A stretch of DNA of 64,000 bases, from assembly GCA_016713235.1 (NCBI GenBank), contig JADJPN010000004.1, positions 248,001-312,000 on the forward strand, read 5' to 3'. Source of the DNA: Hyphomicrobiales bacterium. GTDB lineage: Bacteria > Pseudomonadota > Alphaproteobacteria > Rhizobiales > Xanthobacteraceae. The translations under genes and the position numbers were made by a program. Below the pieces are notes generated by a model. It had not been told where the DNA came from. It made no database searches and saw nothing but the letters and a program-made list of their open reading frames with translations. The stretch's first letter is position 1. Each line of letters starts with the position of its first letter. This document shows, piece after piece, positions 17,093 to 27,993 of this stretch.

Positions 17093-18388
17093 ATGAAGAG
17101 AGTTGCGTTGCTTGCGGCAATGGCTGCCGCGATTTCGGCTTGCGCCAGCGATCCTACGACCACGCAAAGCGCGGTCGAGCCGATCCGCGCACCAAGCCTT
17201 CCGGGTAAACAGGCTAATCAGCCGGCAAGGCATCCGGCGATGCAGCCGCATGCGATTTCCGCCGACGCTTCGAATTTCAAGCAATGTATCGCTTCGTTGG
17301 GCACGCAGGCACGGGCGCGCGGCATTTCGCAGGCAATCTACAATCGCGAAACGCGCGATCTCGACCCTGACATGAAAATTATCGAGCTGATGGATCGTCA
17401 GCCGGAGTTCACGAAAGCGGTCTGGGATTATATCGACCAGCTTGTCGTGGAGCGCCGTATCAATCAGGGCCGCGAGATGTTCGCGCAGAACCGCGCGACC
17501 TTTCAAAGGATCGAGCAGACTTACGGTATCGATCCTTACGTTGTCGCTGCGATCTGGGGCATCGAATCGAATTTCGGCTCCAATAAAGGCGATCGCGATG
17601 TGATCCGCTCGACCGCGACGCTCGCGTGTATCGGCCGCCGGCAGGAGTTTTTCCGCAGCGAGTTTCTCGCGGCGGTCGAGATCGTCGCGCGCGGCGACAT
17701 TCATCGCGATCGCTTCAAAGGCTCCTGGGCCGGCGCATTTGGCCAAACGCAGTTCATGCCGACGACGTTCAAGCGGCTCGCCGTCGATTTCAATGGCGAC
17801 GGCCGGCGCGATCTGGTCGATACCGTCCCCGATGCGCTCGCCTCGACTGCGAACAATCTCTCGAAGAACGGCTGGCAGCGCGGCATCAGCTGGGGCTACG
17901 AAGTGAAGCTGCCGCGCAATTTCAACTACGGTCACGCGAACCGGAACGTAAAAAAGTCTGCGCAGGAATGGGCGTCGCTTGGCGTGCGCCGCGTCCGCGA
18001 CCAGGCATTCCCGAACACACAAGGCTATATTCTTGCGCCCGCGGGAGCGCGAGGACCTGCGTTCCTCATGACCCGAAATTTCGAGGTGATCCTGCGGTAT
18101 AACCCCGCCGACGCTTATGCACTTGCGATCGGCCATCTTGCCGATCGTATTCGGGGTGGCGGCCCGTTCGATGGCGATTGGCCGCGCGGCGAGCAGGTGT
18201 TGTCCCGCGCCGAGCGCGTCGAGTTGCAGGAGCGCTTGTCCTCTCACGGACTTTATAGCGGACCCGTCAACGGCCGGTTCGACGAGAAAACGCGTGCAGC
18301 GCTGGTCGCTTATCAGCAGCGCAGCGGGATCACGCCGGATGCCTTCGCGACCGTCGCGGTGCTGGAGCGCTTGCGCCAAGACCGCTAG
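17093..18388 (+). CDS. Lytic murein transglycosylase, MltB family lipoprotein
   Basis: The 431-residue protein starts with a lipoprotein signal ending in ISAC (Cys17), then an SLT_2/MltB catalytic domain with the catalytic glutamate in AAIWGIESNFGSNKGD and the AGAFGQTQFMPTTF motif, and a C-terminal peptidoglycan-binding domain (RLSSHGLYSGPVNGRFDEKT, about residue 375 on). It cleaves glycan strands of peptidoglycan to 1,6-anhydro products at the inner face of the outer membrane. ATG 17093 is chosen because it starts the lipoprotein signal. A palindromic repeat lies just downstream. Confidence 0.92.
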   Translation: MKRVALLAAMAAAISACASDPTTTQSAVEPIRAPSLPGKQANQPARHPAMQPHAISADASNFKQCIASLGTQARARGISQAIYNRETRDLDPDMKIIELMDRQPEFTKAVWDYIDQLVVERRINQGREMFAQNRATFQRIEQTYGIDPYVVAAIWGIESNFGSNKGDRDVIRSTATLACIGRRQEFFRSEFLAAVEIVARGDIHRDRFKGSWAGAFGQTQFMPTTFKRLAVDFNGDGRRDLVDTVPDALASTANNLSKNGWQRGISWGYEVKLPRNFNYGHANRNVKKSAQEWASLGVRRVRDQAFPNTQGYILAPAGARGPAFLMTRNFEVILRYNPADAYALAIGHLADRIRGGGPFDGDWPRGEQVLSRAERVELQERLSSHGLYSGPVNGRFDEKTRAALVAYQQRSGITPDAFATVAVLERLRQDR

Positions 18389-18399
18389 GTTTCTTTATT

Positions 18400-18448
18400 G
18401 AGCATGGTCTTATCCGAAAACCGGTACCCACCTTTGGGGACCATGCTC
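18400..18448. repeat. Rhizobiales palindromic repeat (GAGCATGGTC type)
   Basis: GAGCATGGTC (18400-18409) and GACCATGCTC (18439-18448) are perfect inverted arms around a core with CCGAAAACCGGT. This wording is a known abundant intergenic repeat of Rhizobiales genomes. It sits between two rightward genes and may act as a weak terminator. Confidence 0.75.
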
Positions 18449-18494
18449 TAGTTCCGTCTTGCTTTGGCCGCGAATTGCGGACAATTTCGTCCGC

Positions 18495-19645
18495 ATGAAG
18501 CGTTTTCTTTCGCTCATGCTGCTTGCCGCTGCCGTTGCCGCATTTGTGCCGGGCGAGCGCGCCTACGCGCAAAGTCCGTTCTCCTTGTTCGATAGACTGT
18601 TCGGACCGCGCTGGCAGCCGGACGACGGCTCCGATCGTCGCGACGAGCAGCCGAGAGAGCGCGAAGATCCTACGGTCGGCACGGTCTATAACTCCGCCGC
18701 GGCTGCGGATGCCGACGCCAAGCGCGCGGAGAAACCGCAGGAATATGTCGTCGTGATCGGCGACACCATGGCGGATCAACTTTCGCAGGGCCTCGCCGAA
18801 GCGTTCTTCAGCGAACATCCACAACTTGCGGTCATCAAGAAAACTCGCGCGTCGTCCGGGCTCGTGCGCAGCGATTTCTTCGATTGGATTAAAGAGGCGG
18901 ACAATATCGTCGCGAATGAGCGCGCAAGTGCCTATGTCGTCATGCTCGGGTCGAACGACCGGCAGCCGCTTCGCGACGGGAATAATTCTTATGAAATCCG
19001 CACCGATCGCTGGCGCGAACTCTACGCAAAACGGATTGACGATTTTCTTGCGAAGCTGAAAGAGAAGAATACGCCGATCTATGTCATGGGCATGCCGCCG
19101 GTGAGCGCGCAGCGCGCCAGCAGCGATATGCAATACCTGAACGAGATCCTGCGCGAGCGCACGGCACGCGCGGGCGTGCGCTATGTCGATGTGTGGGAAG
19201 GCTTCGTGGACGAGCAGGGTCAGTTCAACTCATCGGGTGCTGCGATGGACGGCCAGACGCGCCGGCTTCGCCTTTCCGACGGCGTGCATTTCACGCGCAC
19301 CGGCTCGCGCAAGCTTGCGCATTTTGCGGAGCGCGATCTGTTGCGCCTGTTCGACTCGCGCGTGCGCAGTCCCTATCTGCCTTACGGCCTCGATCAGGGA
19401 CCAATCTCCGGCGTGAGGCCGGAAATTGGCCCCGTCATTCCGCTGACGACGCCGGTGGGGCAGGGCGCGTGCTTGAAGGCGAGAAGCCAAACGCAGCGAC
19501 GCTGCCGAATTTCATCGACCCGGATACGAAGAAGACGCTGGTTGACGGCGTGCCGCTCGCACCGAAAGACGGCCGCGCGGACGACTTCCGCTGGCCACGG
19601 CCTTCCTCGAGCTTCGAGAAGAAAGACGTGCCGCGGAAGAATTAA
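18495..19645 (+). pseudogene. SGNH/GDSL-type (DUF459) periplasmic protein, frameshift near the C-terminus
   Basis: After a signal peptide ([20 protein letters not shown], cleaved near AYAQ) the protein has an SGNH hydrolase fold: block I VVIGDTMADQLSQGL, block III MLGSNDRQ and the DGVHFTRTGSRKLA block with the catalytic Asp-His. The nucleophile position is Thr (GDT) where most SGNH enzymes have Ser. Near 19463-19465 one missing G breaks the frame; the tail continues as VLEGEKPNAATLPNF to KDVPRKN and stops at 19645, giving about 383 residues. The stop overlaps the convergent gltD stop. DUF459 proteins are cell-envelope proteins of unclear substrate. Confidence 0.75.
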
Positions 19646-21060
19646 CGCGGCAGGTTCGTCTCGCCCATCAAAAATTTGTCGACCGAGTGTGCGGCCTGAC
19701 GGCCTTCGCGGATCGCCCAGACTACGAGCGACTGGCCGCGGCGCAGATCGCCGCAAGCGAAAACCTTTTCCTTCGATGATTTATAATCGACGACGTTGGC
19801 TTTGACGTTGCCGCGCTGATCGAGATCGACGCCGAGGTCCTTGACCGCGCCTTCATGTATTGGGCTGACGAAACCCATGGCGAGCAACACGAGATCGGCA
19901 TCGAGATCGAATTCGGTGCCTGCGATCGGCTTCATGTTGTCATCGACGCGGATGCAGCGCAGCTTCTTCACCTTGCCGCCTTCGCCGATGAAGCTCTGCG
20001 TCATCACCGAGAACTCGCGCTCTGCGCCTTCCTCCTGGCTCGAGGAGGTCCGCATTTTCAGCGGCCAGTCCGGCCAGACCATCAGCTTGTTTTCTTTTTC
20101 CGGCGGCATGGGGAGAATTTCGAGCTGCGTCACGGATTTTGCACCCTGACGGATCGAGGTGCCGATGCAGTCGGAGCCGGTATCGCCGCCGCCGATGACG
20201 ATGACATGCTTTCCGCCAGCGAGAATATCTTTCGCGCCGTTCAGCGACTCGTTGCCGACGCGGCGGTTCTGCTGTGGGAGGAATTCCATCGCAAAGTGAA
20301 TGCCGTCCATTTCGCGGCCCGGGATTGGAAGATCGCGGCCTTTTTCGGCGCCGCCCGCGAGCACGACCGCGTCATGAGACTTCACGATGTCTGCAACGGC
20401 CAAGTTCACGCCGACATGCGCGCCGTAATGAAACGTCACGCCCTCGCCCTGCATCTGCGCGACGCGGCGGTCGATGTAGTGCTTCTCCATCTTGAAGTCG
20501 GGAATGCCGTAGCGAAGCAAGCCGCCGGCTTTCGCGAACTTCTCGAACACATGCACGTCGTGTCCGGCGCGCGCGAGTTGCTGCGCGCAGGCAAGTCCGG
20601 CCGGGCCCGAACCGATCACGGCGACTTTCTTGCCGGTCTTGCTCGAAGGAATTTGCGGCTTCAGCCAGCCTTCTTCGTGAGCGCGATCCGCGATCGCGGC
20701 CTCGATGGTCTTGATGTTCACCGGCGTGTCTTCGAGGTTCAGCGTGCAGGACGCTTCGCACGGCGCCGGGCAGACGCGGCCCGTGACTTCCGGAAAATTA
20801 TTGGTCGAGTGCAGATTGCGCGCCGCTTCTTCCCAATCGCCGCGATAGACCAGATCGTTCCAGTCGGGAATCTGGTTATTCACCGGGCAGCCGTTATGGC
20901 AGTACGGAATGCCGCAATCCATGCAGCGCGCTGCCTGGTCGCGCGTCTCTTTCTCCGAGAGCGGTTCGACGAACTCGCGATAGTTCTTGATGCGCTCGGC
21001 GACCGGCGCGTAGGGCCGGTCCTCGCGCTCGATTTCGAGGAAGCCTGTGATCTTACCCAT
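19642..21060 (-). CDS. gltD: Glutamate synthase (NADPH) small subunit
   Basis: The 472-residue subunit has N-terminal 4Fe-4S cysteine motifs ([14 protein letters not shown] and CPAPCEASC), an FAD-binding [12 protein letters not shown] and an NADPH-binding [12 protein letters not shown]. It transfers electrons from NADPH via FAD and iron-sulfur clusters to GltB in ammonium assimilation. It starts five bases downstream of the gltB stop, so the two are co-transcribed leftward in the order gltB-gltD. Length is normal for the family. Confidence 0.96.
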   Translation of the reverse strand: MGKITGFLEIEREDRPYAPVAERIKNYREFVEPLSEKETRDQAARCMDCGIPYCHNGCPVNNQIPDWNDLVYRGDWEEAARNLHSTNNFPEVTGRVCPAPCEASCTLNLEDTPVNIKTIEAAIADRAHEEGWLKPQIPSSKTGKKVAVIGSGPAGLACAQQLARAGHDVHVFEKFAKAGGLLRYGIPDFKMEKHYIDRRVAQMQGEGVTFHYGAHVGVNLAVADIVKSHDAVVLAGGAEKGRDLPIPGREMDGIHFAMEFLPQQNRRVGNESLNGAKDILAGGKHVIVIGGGDTGSDCIGTSIRQGAKSVTQLEILPMPPEKENKLMVWPDWPLKMRTSSSQEEGAEREFSVMTQSFIGEGGKVKKLRCIRVDDNMKPIAGTEFDLDADLVLLAMGFVSPIHEGAVKDLGVDLDQRGNVKANVVDYKSSKEKVFACGDLRRGQSLVVWAIREGRQAAHSVDKFLMGETNLPR

Positions 21061-21065
21061 TTTAC

Positions 21066-24000
21066 TTAAGCTCCCGCAGCGAGACGCGGCTGTTCTTGCG
21101 CGATTTTCTGCATTTCGCCAAGCGCGCGACGGAATTCATGCGGCATGACCTTGCGGAACTTGCCGACATAGCTGTTCCACGCGCCAAGAATTTCGGCGGC
21201 GCGCTTCGAGCCTGCGTACTTCGCGTGATTTTCGATCAGGTACTTGAGGCGCTCGGCGTCATAGGAGCCCAAATGCTCTTTGACGAGAATCCGGCTCATC
21301 GCTTCCGGGTCGCCGGATTCCACGACATTCTCAAGGCCGACCATCGACATATTGCACAGCGTTTCAAACTTGCCGTCTTCGTCGAGGACGTAAGCGACGC
21401 CGCCCGACATGCCGGCCGCGAAGTTGCGACCGGTCTTGCCAAGCACGACGACGATGCCGCCGGTCATGTATTCGCAACCGTGATCGCCGGTGCCTTCAAC
21501 GACCGCGATGGCGCCGGAGTTGCGGACGGCGAAGCGTTCGCCGGCGACACCGCGGAAATAGCATTCGCCTTCGATTGCGCCGTAGAGAACTGTGTTGCCG
21601 ACGATGATCGACTCTTCCGGCACGAACGCGCCGTCTTCGGATGGGCGCACGACAATGCGTCCGCCCGAGAGGCCCTTGCCGACATAGTCGTTTGCTTCGC
21701 CTTCGAGGTCGAAAGTGACGCCGCGCGCGAGCCATGCGCCGAACGCCTGACCCGCGGTGCCCTTCAGGCGGACCTGAATGGTGTCGTGCGGCAAGCCGGC
21801 GTGGCCGTAGCGCTTGGCGACTTCGCCGGAGAGCATCGCGCCCGTGGAGCGATCGACGCTCTTGATCGGCATCTGGATGCGAACCGGCGCACCGCGATCG
21901 AGCGCAGCCTTTGCTTCGACGATCAGCTTGCGGTCGAGCACGTGCTCAAGGTGATGGTTCTGGCGCTCCGAGTTCCAGATCGCGACGCCCTTCGGCGCAT
22001 TCGGCTTGGAGAACAGTTTGGAAAAGTCGAGGCCGTTTGCCTTCGCGTGCGCAATCACTTTCGTCCGGTCGAGCATCTGCATCTGGCCGACCATCTCGTT
22101 GACGGTCTTGTAGCCGAGCGATGCCATGATCTCGCGGACTTCCTCGGCGACAAAGAAGAAGTAGTTGATGACGTGTTCGGGCGCGCCCTTGAAGCGCTTG
22201 CGCAGCACCGGATCCTGCGTTGCAACGCCGACCGGGCAGGTGTTCAGGTGACACTTGCGCATCATGATGCAACCCGCCGCGATCAGCGGCGCGGTGGCAA
22301 AGCCGAACTCGTCCGCGCCGAGCAGCGCGCCGATGACGACGTCGCGTCCGGTGCGGAAGCCGCCGTCCACCTGGACTGCGATGCGGCCGCGCAGGCGGTT
22401 ATGCACGAGCGTCTGATGCGTTTCCGCAAGACCGATTTCCCAAGGCGAACCTGCGTGCTTCAGCGAAGTCAGCGGAGACGCGCCGGTGCCGCCTTCGTAG
22501 CCGGAGATGGTGACGTGATCCGCGCGTGCCTTTGAAACGCCGGCGGCAACGGTGCCGACGCCGACTTCGGAAACGAGTTTGACCGAGACGTCGCCCGAAG
22601 GGTTTACGTTCTTCAGATCGTAGATCAGCTGCGCAAGGTCTTCGATCGAATAAATGTCGTGATGCGGCGGCGGCGAAATCAGGCCCACACCTGGCGTCGA
22701 GTGACGCACGCGCGCAATCACGTCGTCGACCTTGTGGCCAGGAAGCTGACCGCCTTCGCCGGGCTTTGCGCCCTGCGCCATCTTGATCTGCATCATGTCG
22801 GAATTGACAAGATACTCGGTCGTGACGCCGAAGCGGCCGGATGCCACCTGCTTGATCGCGGAGCGCATCGAGTCGCCGTTCGGCATCGGCTTGAAGCGGT
22901 CGGCTTCTTCGCCGCCTTCGCCGGTGTTCGACTTGCCGCCGATGCGGTTCATCGCGATCGCGAGCGTGGTGTGTGCTTCGCGGCTGATCGAACCGAAGCT
23001 CATCGCGCCGGTGGCGAAGCGTTTTACGATTTCCTTGGCGCTTTCGACTTCGGAAAGTGCGACCGGCGCTCGGCCATCTTCCTTCGCGTCTTTAATGCGG
23101 AAGAGGCCGCGGATGGTCAGCAGCTTCTCCGACTGCTCGTTCAGGATGCGGGCATATTCGCGGTACTGATCCTGCGAGTTGCCGCGCACGGCGTGCTGCA
23201 AGAGCGACACGGTCGGCGCGGTCCATGCATGCGCTTCGCCACGCACCCGTACGGCGTATTCGCCGCCGACATCCAGCATTTCGCGCAGGATCTGCGCGTC
23301 GCCGAAAGCTTCGGCGTGACGGCGCGCGGTTTCGCGCGCGATGTCGTCGGTGCCGGCGCCCTCGATCTTGGTCGCGGTGCCGGTGAAGTACTTTGCGACG
23401 AATTCCTGCTTCAGGCCGACGGCGTCGAAAATCTGCGCGCCGCAATACGACTGATACGTGGAGATGCCCATCTTGGACATCACCTTCATCAGGCCTTTGC
23501 CGACCGCCTTGATGTAGCGCTTGACGATTTCCTTCTCGTCCGGCTTGCCCGGAATGTCGTTGCGCATTGCGAACATCGTCTCGAACGCAAGATAGGGATT
23601 GATCGCTTCCGCGCCGTAACCGGCGAGGCAGGCGAAGTGATGCACCTCTCGCGGCTCGCCGGATTCGACGACAAGGCCCACCGAAGTCCGCAGACCCTTG
23701 CGGATGAGGTGATGGTGCACGGCCGCGCAGGCAAGCAACATCGGCAGCGGAATGTTTTCGGCCGAGACGGCACGATCCGACAGGATGATGATGTTGGACC
23801 CGGTCCTTACCGCGCTTTCCGCGCGGTCGCAGAGCCGGTCGAGTGCGGGCTCTAGCCCGCCCGCACCTTGGACGGCCGGATAGGTGACATCGAGCGTTTT
23901 CGAGTTGAAGTGCGAATCGACACGATCGTTGATCTCGCGAATCTTCTCGAGATCGTCGTTCGTCAGAATCGGCTGATGCGCTTCAAGACGCTTGTTCTTC

Positions 24001-25751
24001 GACGCGCCTTCCATGTCCAGAATGTTCGGGCGCGGGCCGATGAACGAAACCAGGCTCATCACGATTTCTTCGCGGATCGGATCGATCGGCGGGTTGGTGA
24101 CCTGCGCGAAGTTCTGCTTGAAATACGTGTAGAGCGCCTTCGGCTTTTCGGAGAGCGCGGAGATCGGCGTGTCGTTGCCCATCGAACCGGTCGCTTCTTC
24201 GCCGTTCGCCGCCATCGGCGACATCAGCAACTTCAGGTCCTCTTCGGAGTAACCGAAGGTCTGCTGCCGATCCAAGAGCGAGAGGTTCGAGCGCGATACG
24301 GTATTCTTCGCGGCCGGGAGCTTCTCGACAACGAGCTGCGTTGCGTCCAGCCATTCCTGATAGGGGTGGCTTGCGGAAATCTCGGCCTTCAATTCCTCGT
24401 CGGGAATAAGACGGCCCTTCTCGAGATCGACCAGCAGCATCTTGCCTGGCTGGAGGCGCCACTTCCGGACGATCTGGTCTTCCGGAACCGTGAGCACACC
24501 CATTTCGGACGCCATGATGATGCGGTCGTCCTTGGTGATGAAGTAGCGCGCGGGACGCAGACCGTTGCGGTCGAGGGTCGCGCCGATCTGGCGGCCGTCG
24601 GTGAAGGCGACAGCCGCAGGACCGTCCCACGGCTCCATGAGCGCTGCGTGATACTCGTAGAAGGCGCGGCGCTTCTCATCCATCAGCGGATTGCCGGCCC
24701 AGGCTTCGGGGATCAGCATCATCATCGCGTGGCTGAGCGAGTAGCCGCCTTGCGTCAGGAATTCGAGCGCGTTGTCGAAGCAGGCGGTGTCGGACTGGCC
24801 TTCGTAGGAGATCGGCCAGAGCTTCGAGATATCGCCACCGAACAGCGGGGAGGAGACCGACGCCTGCCGCGCCGCCATCCAGTTTACGTTGCCGCGCAGC
24901 GTGTTGATTTCGCCGTTATGCGCGACCATCCGGTAGGGATGTGCGAGCGACCAGGTCGGGAAAGTATTGGTCGAAAAGCGCTGGTGCACGAGCGCAAGCG
25001 CGCTTTCGAAATCGGCGTCGCGCAAGTCGGGATAATAAGTACCGAGCTGATCGGCGAGGAACATGCCCTTGTAGACGACCGTGCGGCAGGAAATCGAAAC
25101 CGCGTAATAGTCGGCAAGGCGCCGTTCGCGCTTGTTGTAAATCCGGTTCGAGATGACCTTGCGCAGCAAATAAAGACGGCGTTCGAACTCGTCCTCGCTC
25201 TTTATGTTTGCGCCACGGCCGATGAAGACCTGCACATGCACCGGCTCGGTCGGCTTTACCGATTCGCCGAGCGTCGAGTTGTCGGTCGGCACGTCGCGCC
25301 AGCCCAGAAGCTTCATGCCTTCTTCGGCGATCACTTCGGCATAGATGTCGATGATGACCTGACGCCATTGCGGCTCGCGCGGCAAAAAGAGATAGCCGAT
25401 CGCGTACTCGCCGGGCGCAGGAAGCGCAAAGCCAAGCTGCTTCGTCTTCTTCGCGAAAAACTTGTGTGGAATCTGTACGAGAATGCCGGCGCCGTCGCCG
25501 GCGCGAGGATCCGCGCCGACCGCGCCGCGATGCTCGAGGTTCAGGAGAATCGTCAGCGCATCTTCGACGATCTGGTGCGATTTGCGGCCCTTGATGTCGG
25601 CAATGAAGCCGACGCCGCAGGAGTCCTTCTCGTCGCGGGGGTCGAACAGGCCCTGCGGTGCAGGTGTGCTCCAGTCAGCACGCAACGGTTTGGTCGTAGC
25701 AGCCTTGAAGCCACGCGCCGATCCCGTTCCTTCGTGCCGATCCGTCTTCAT
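21066..25751 (-). CDS. gltB: Glutamate synthase large subunit
   Basis: The 1561-residue protein converts glutamine and 2-oxoglutarate to two glutamates. The N-terminal nucleophile amidotransferase begins at Cys45 in [11 protein letters not shown] after a 44-residue propeptide. The FMN synthase domain carries the 3Fe-4S cysteines in [19 protein letters not shown], and the C-terminal GXGXG beta-helix domain follows ([14 protein letters not shown]). It is followed directly by gltD. Upstream, 210-330 bases away, lie two dyads and a strong hairpin that could regulate it. Confidence 0.97.
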   Translation of the reverse strand: MKTDRHEGTGSARGFKAATTKPLRADWSTPAPQGLFDPRDEKDSCGVGFIADIKGRKSHQIVEDALTILLNLEHRGAVGADPRAGDGAGILVQIPHKFFAKKTKQLGFALPAPGEYAIGYLFLPREPQWRQVIIDIYAEVIAEEGMKLLGWRDVPTDNSTLGESVKPTEPVHVQVFIGRGANIKSEDEFERRLYLLRKVISNRIYNKRERRLADYYAVSISCRTVVYKGMFLADQLGTYYPDLRDADFESALALVHQRFSTNTFPTWSLAHPYRMVAHNGEINTLRGNVNWMAARQASVSSPLFGGDISKLWPISYEGQSDTACFDNALEFLTQGGYSLSHAMMMLIPEAWAGNPLMDEKRRAFYEYHAALMEPWDGPAAVAFTDGRQIGATLDRNGLRPARYFITKDDRIIMASEMGVLTVPEDQIVRKWRLQPGKMLLVDLEKGRLIPDEELKAEISASHPYQEWLDATQLVVEKLPAAKNTVSRSNLSLLDRQQTFGYSEEDLKLLMSPMAANGEEATGSMGNDTPISALSEKPKALYTYFKQNFAQVTNPPIDPIREEIVMSLVSFIGPRPNILDMEGASKNKRLEAHQPILTNDDLEKIREINDRVDSHFNSKTLDVTYPAVQGAGGLEPALDRLCDRAESAVRTGSNIIILSDRAVSAENIPLPMLLACAAVHHHLIRKGLRTSVGLVVESGEPREVHHFACLAGYGAEAINPYLAFETMFAMRNDIPGKPDEKEIVKRYIKAVGKGLMKVMSKMGISTYQSYCGAQIFDAVGLKQEFVAKYFTGTATKIEGAGTDDIARETARRHAEAFGDAQILREMLDVGGEYAVRVRGEAHAWTAPTVSLLQHAVRGNSQDQYREYARILNEQSEKLLTIRGLFRIKDAKEDGRAPVALSEVESAKEIVKRFATGAMSFGSISREAHTTLAIAMNRIGGKSNTGEGGEEADRFKPMPNGDSMRSAIKQVASGRFGVTTEYLVNSDMMQIKMAQGAKPGEGGQLPGHKVDDVIARVRHSTPGVGLISPPPHHDIYSIEDLAQLIYDLKNVNPSGDVSVKLVSEVGVGTVAAGVSKARADHVTISGYEGGTGASPLTSLKHAGSPWEIGLAETHQTLVHNRLRGRIAVQVDGGFRTGRDVVIGALLGADEFGFATAPLIAAGCIMMRKCHLNTCPVGVATQDPVLRKRFKGAPEHVINYFFFVAEEVREIMASLGYKTVNEMVGQMQMLDRTKVIAHAKANGLDFSKLFSKPNAPKGVAIWNSERQNHHLEHVLDRKLIVEAKAALDRGAPVRIQMPIKSVDRSTGAMLSGEVAKRYGHAGLPHDTIQVRLKGTAGQAFGAWLARGVTFDLEGEANDYVGKGLSGGRIVVRPSEDGAFVPEESIIVGNTVLYGAIEGECYFRGVAGERFAVRNSGAIAVVEGTGDHGCEYMTGGIVVVLGKTGRNFAAGMSGGVAYVLDEDGKFETLCNMSMVGLENVVESGDPEAMSRILVKEHLGSYDAERLKYLIENHAKYAGSKRAAEILGAWNSYVGKFRKVMPHEFRRALGEMQKIAQEQPRLAAGA

Positions 25752-25964
25752 TGCCTTGCCCCTTTAGCCTTCTCATTTCGGCGGTACGCCACACTCCGTG
25801 CCGTTTCCGGCTCGTGTACGGTGCCCGCGATTTTTTGAGCGCGCCCGGTCCGCCAAGTTTCACGCCTCGGTCAGTCCCGCCGCGTTAAGTTTGCGCCGGG
25901 CCGGCGAACCGGCTTTTTCCAGACGCTTTCCGGCTTGCTCTAATCGATGTGCCGGTTACCTTCA

Positions 25965-26009
25965 CTGTCCCAGAAACTAGGACAGTATTGCTGTCTAATA
26001 CCCTGACAG
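25965..26009. promoter_or_regulatory. Two CTGTC/GACAG dyads upstream of gltB
   Basis: CTGTC at 25965 and 25991 alternates with GACAG at 25981 and 26005, giving two dyads with 11- and 9-base spacers; the first extends to CTGTCC/GGACAG. The middle pair also forms GACAG-TATTG-CTGTC. The pattern suggests cooperative binding of a dimeric regulator or alternative RNA hairpins. Confidence 0.4.
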
Positions 26010-26040
26010 ATTTCTGAAGCCCTTCAAGCTAATCAAATCG

Positions 26041-26078
26041 CTTTTCTTGCGGAGTGTCTGACTCCGGCGAAAGAAAAG
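26041..26078. other. Strong intergenic hairpin
   Basis: CTTTTCTT (26041-26048) pairs with AAGAAAAG (26071-26078), and inside it CGGAGT-type bases (26050-26055) pair with ACTCCG (26061-26066) around a five-base loop. It is a two-part stem of about 14 pairs with no gene attached. Its direction of transcription is unknown. Confidence 0.45.
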
Positions 26079-26639
26079 TAGGCGTGAGAGGACGAATACG
26101 CAACAGTATTACGAATAACCCATCCGATGGCAGAGCGCGGGCGGCCACGATTAAGCTGTCCGGTGAGGGGCAGAACTTGAAAGTTTCGCGCGCGAACAGT
26201 TCAGGGCGAACTTCCCGAGGGTCTCCCCTACGAAGCACATGAGTAAGTGCGCAGCCTGCGTGCTGGCAGCGACCGGCAGCGTAGTGCTGACGCCGGAAGC
26301 GGTTTTTGTTCCGGCTCCATCTTTCGTCACTTCGGATGCCGTCTGGATTTCGCGAGAGAATCTTTTTCGCGCTTCGGCACTTCTTTCTCCCAAAGACAAG
26401 GAACGCCTTCGATCACGAGCACCAGCGTCAACAGTGTTGCGGAATTCCGCGTCCAAGTACTTCGAGCAAGGTGCCGGCCACGCGGTCCATGCGGGGTTTC
26501 GCTTCAATGCTGAACGAAATGTCAGAAATGGTGCGCTTCAAAACTCCTGAAAGCACACGATTCCCGTCGCAAGACTGCCGCAATCAGGCGGCGGAATCTT
26601 CTTCCAGTGGGGTGGCACGTCTTCACGGGGAGAGTTGCT

Positions 26640-27473
26640 GTGACATTCAAGAATATAGTTCTGCGTTCGACTATTCTTTCGGCAGTGTTTTTGACACTCG
26701 CCGCTGTCGCGCCCGCGTCGGCTCAAAATTGGGGCCCGGGCTATCCGCCGCCGGATTACGCGGGAAGAATTCATCCGCAACATATCGAAGCGATGGTGCG
26801 CTCCATGGGTTTTCAGCCCGTTGCCGAGCCGCGCCCGCGCGGACCTTTGTGGGTCACGCATGCGGTCGATCGTAACGGCGAGCAGGTGCGCGTGCTGATC
26901 GACGGTTTCTCGGGCCGTGTGATCGACGTGCTGCGCCGCCCGACACCGCCGCAACGCGTCGCGATAACGCCGCCGGCAAATTTCCCGCCGTCCGCGAATG
27001 GCCCGATCGGCGACTACGAAGATGAAGGCCCGGATTATGACTATCGCGACATGCCGCGGCAGCGGCCGGCGGACTGGCCGCCTTTGCGCCCGAACGTGCA
27101 GCAGCGTGGCCCGAACGTGATCCCGCTTGAGCCGCGCAGCGATAACCGCGTGCCGAGCACGCCGAAATCGAACACGGCGAAAAAGAAAGAGGCCAGCGAC
27201 AAGAAGAAGGAAGCGGCGCTGAATCCCGAGAAGGAAAAAGAAAAAGTTCCCTCGCCGAAATCGCGACCCGTGGATGCACCAAAAGCTGCCGCGCCAAAGA
27301 TCGAGCCGCAAAAGGCGGACACGCCGAAAAGCGATGCGCCGAAATCCGCTGAAGTCCCTACCTTTGTCCCGAACGCGGACCAGAAGCCAACCGGTTCAAT
27401 TCCCGCCGCGGCGCCCGAAGCGAAAAAGAGCGAGCCGCCGCGCGCACTGCCGCCGATGCAGCCGCCGTTCTGA
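26640..27473 (+). CDS. Secreted PepSY-like protein with proline/lysine-rich tail
   Basis: GTG 26640, preceded by GGGGAG, starts a 277-residue protein with a signal peptide (ILSAVFLTLAAVAPASAQ). Residues about 30-90 are PepSY-like: VRSMGFQPVAEPRPRG and VDRNGEQVRVLIDGFSGRVI. The rest is low-complexity, first Pro/Asp-rich and then Lys/Ala/Pro-rich (KKKEASDKKKEAALNPEKEK), ending ALPPMQPPF. Such proteins are common and uncharacterised in Rhizobiales; the tail could contact the cell wall. A strong terminator follows at once. A second PepSY-like protein lies at 28186. Confidence 0.75.
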   Translation: MTFKNIVLRSTILSAVFLTLAAVAPASAQNWGPGYPPPDYAGRIHPQHIEAMVRSMGFQPVAEPRPRGPLWVTHAVDRNGEQVRVLIDGFSGRVIDVLRRPTPPQRVAITPPANFPPSANGPIGDYEDEGPDYDYRDMPRQRPADWPPLRPNVQQRGPNVIPLEPRSDNRVPSTPKSNTAKKKEASDKKKEAALNPEKEKEKVPSPKSRPVDAPKAAAPKIEPQKADTPKSDAPKSAEVPTFVPNADQKPTGSIPAAAPEAKKSEPPRALPPMQPPF

Positions 27474-27480
27474 TCAAATA

Positions 27481-27516
27481 AAAAGGGCGTCCTGTTTCGG
27501 ACGCCCTTTTCTTTTC
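27481..27516 (+). terminator. Rho-independent terminator
   Basis: AAAAGGGCGTCC (27481-27492) and GGACGCCCTTTT (27499-27510) form a 12-bp stem with a 6-base loop followed by CTTTTC. It follows the PepSY-like gene and, being A/T-flanked on both sides, can also serve the convergent hsp20 gene. Confidence 0.88.
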
Positions 27517-27534
27517 AAGAAGTGCCGAGGTTCG

Positions 27535-27993
27535 TTACGCGGCTTTCGCGTCGATCACCTGTGCGCCGCCGGATTTTCCGATCGGAATCTGACGCGGCTT
27601 CTTGGCTTCGGGAATGCGGCGGACGAGATCGACATGCAGCAAGCCGTTCTCGACACTGGCTCCCGTTACCTCGACGTGGTCGGCGAGTTGGAAGCGGCGC
27701 TCGAAAGCGCGTGCCGCGATGCCCTGATAGAGCACTTCGGGTTTGTCTTCGGACTCGCCAGCGCTCTTGTCGCCGCGAATGGTGAGTGCGTTTTCTTTCA
27801 CCTCAATGCTGAGGTCCTTGTCGGTGAAGCCTGCGACCGCAACCGTGATGCGGTAAGCGTCTTCGCCGGTACGCTCGATGTTGTAGGGCGGGTAGGTTGG
27901 TACCGGGCTGTCAAACGAGCCATCGAGCCGCGAGAATAAGCGGTCGAAACCGACGGTCGAACGATAGAGAGGGGTAAGGTCGAATCCACGCAT
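27535..27993 (-). CDS. Small heat-shock protein, Hsp20 family
   Basis: The 152-residue protein has the alpha-crystallin domain (about residues 38-135) with YRITVAVAGFTDKDLSIEV and the AxRAFERRF-type segment AARAFERRFQLADHVEV, and a C-terminal IPI-type anchor (KPRQIPIGKS). It is an ATP-independent holdase for unfolding proteins. The start ATG 27993 is fixed by a perfect AGGAGG ribosome site four bases further up, which is itself held in a thermometer hairpin. Upstream lie a four-hairpin leader and an RpoH-type promoter. Confidence 0.93.
   Translation of the reverse strand: MRGFDLTPLYRSTVGFDRLFSRLDGSFDSPVPTYPPYNIERTGEDAYRITVAVAGFTDKDLSIEVKENALTIRGDKSAGESEDKPEVLYQGIAARAFERRFQLADHVEVTGASVENGLLHVDLVRRIPEAKKPRQIPIGKSGGAQVIDAKAA

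Larger units (their letters stand above)
25752..26639. other. Long gene-poor interval upstream of gltB
   Basis: No frame in these 888 bases looks like a recognisable protein. Open frames exist (for example 26239-26550 on plus and 26151-26507 on minus), but they mirror each other, lack convincing ribosome sites and match no family I know. The interval holds the dyads at 25965-26009 and the hairpin at 26041-26078. A decayed gene or an unannotated RNA is possible. Confidence 0.5.

Noticed and set aside
19855..21069. Open frame of 404 codons antisense to gltD
   Set aside because: Shadow of gltD; no ribosome site and no recognisable domain.
22659..25838. Long open frames antisense to gltB (22659-23855, 23868-25838)
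   Set aside because: They lie wholly opposite a conserved gene with full GltB motifs and have shadow-type composition.
26151..26550. Opposed short frames in the gltB upstream interval
   Set aside because: They overlap each other on both strands, lack family resemblance and convincing ribosome sites; described only as part of the gene-poor interval.
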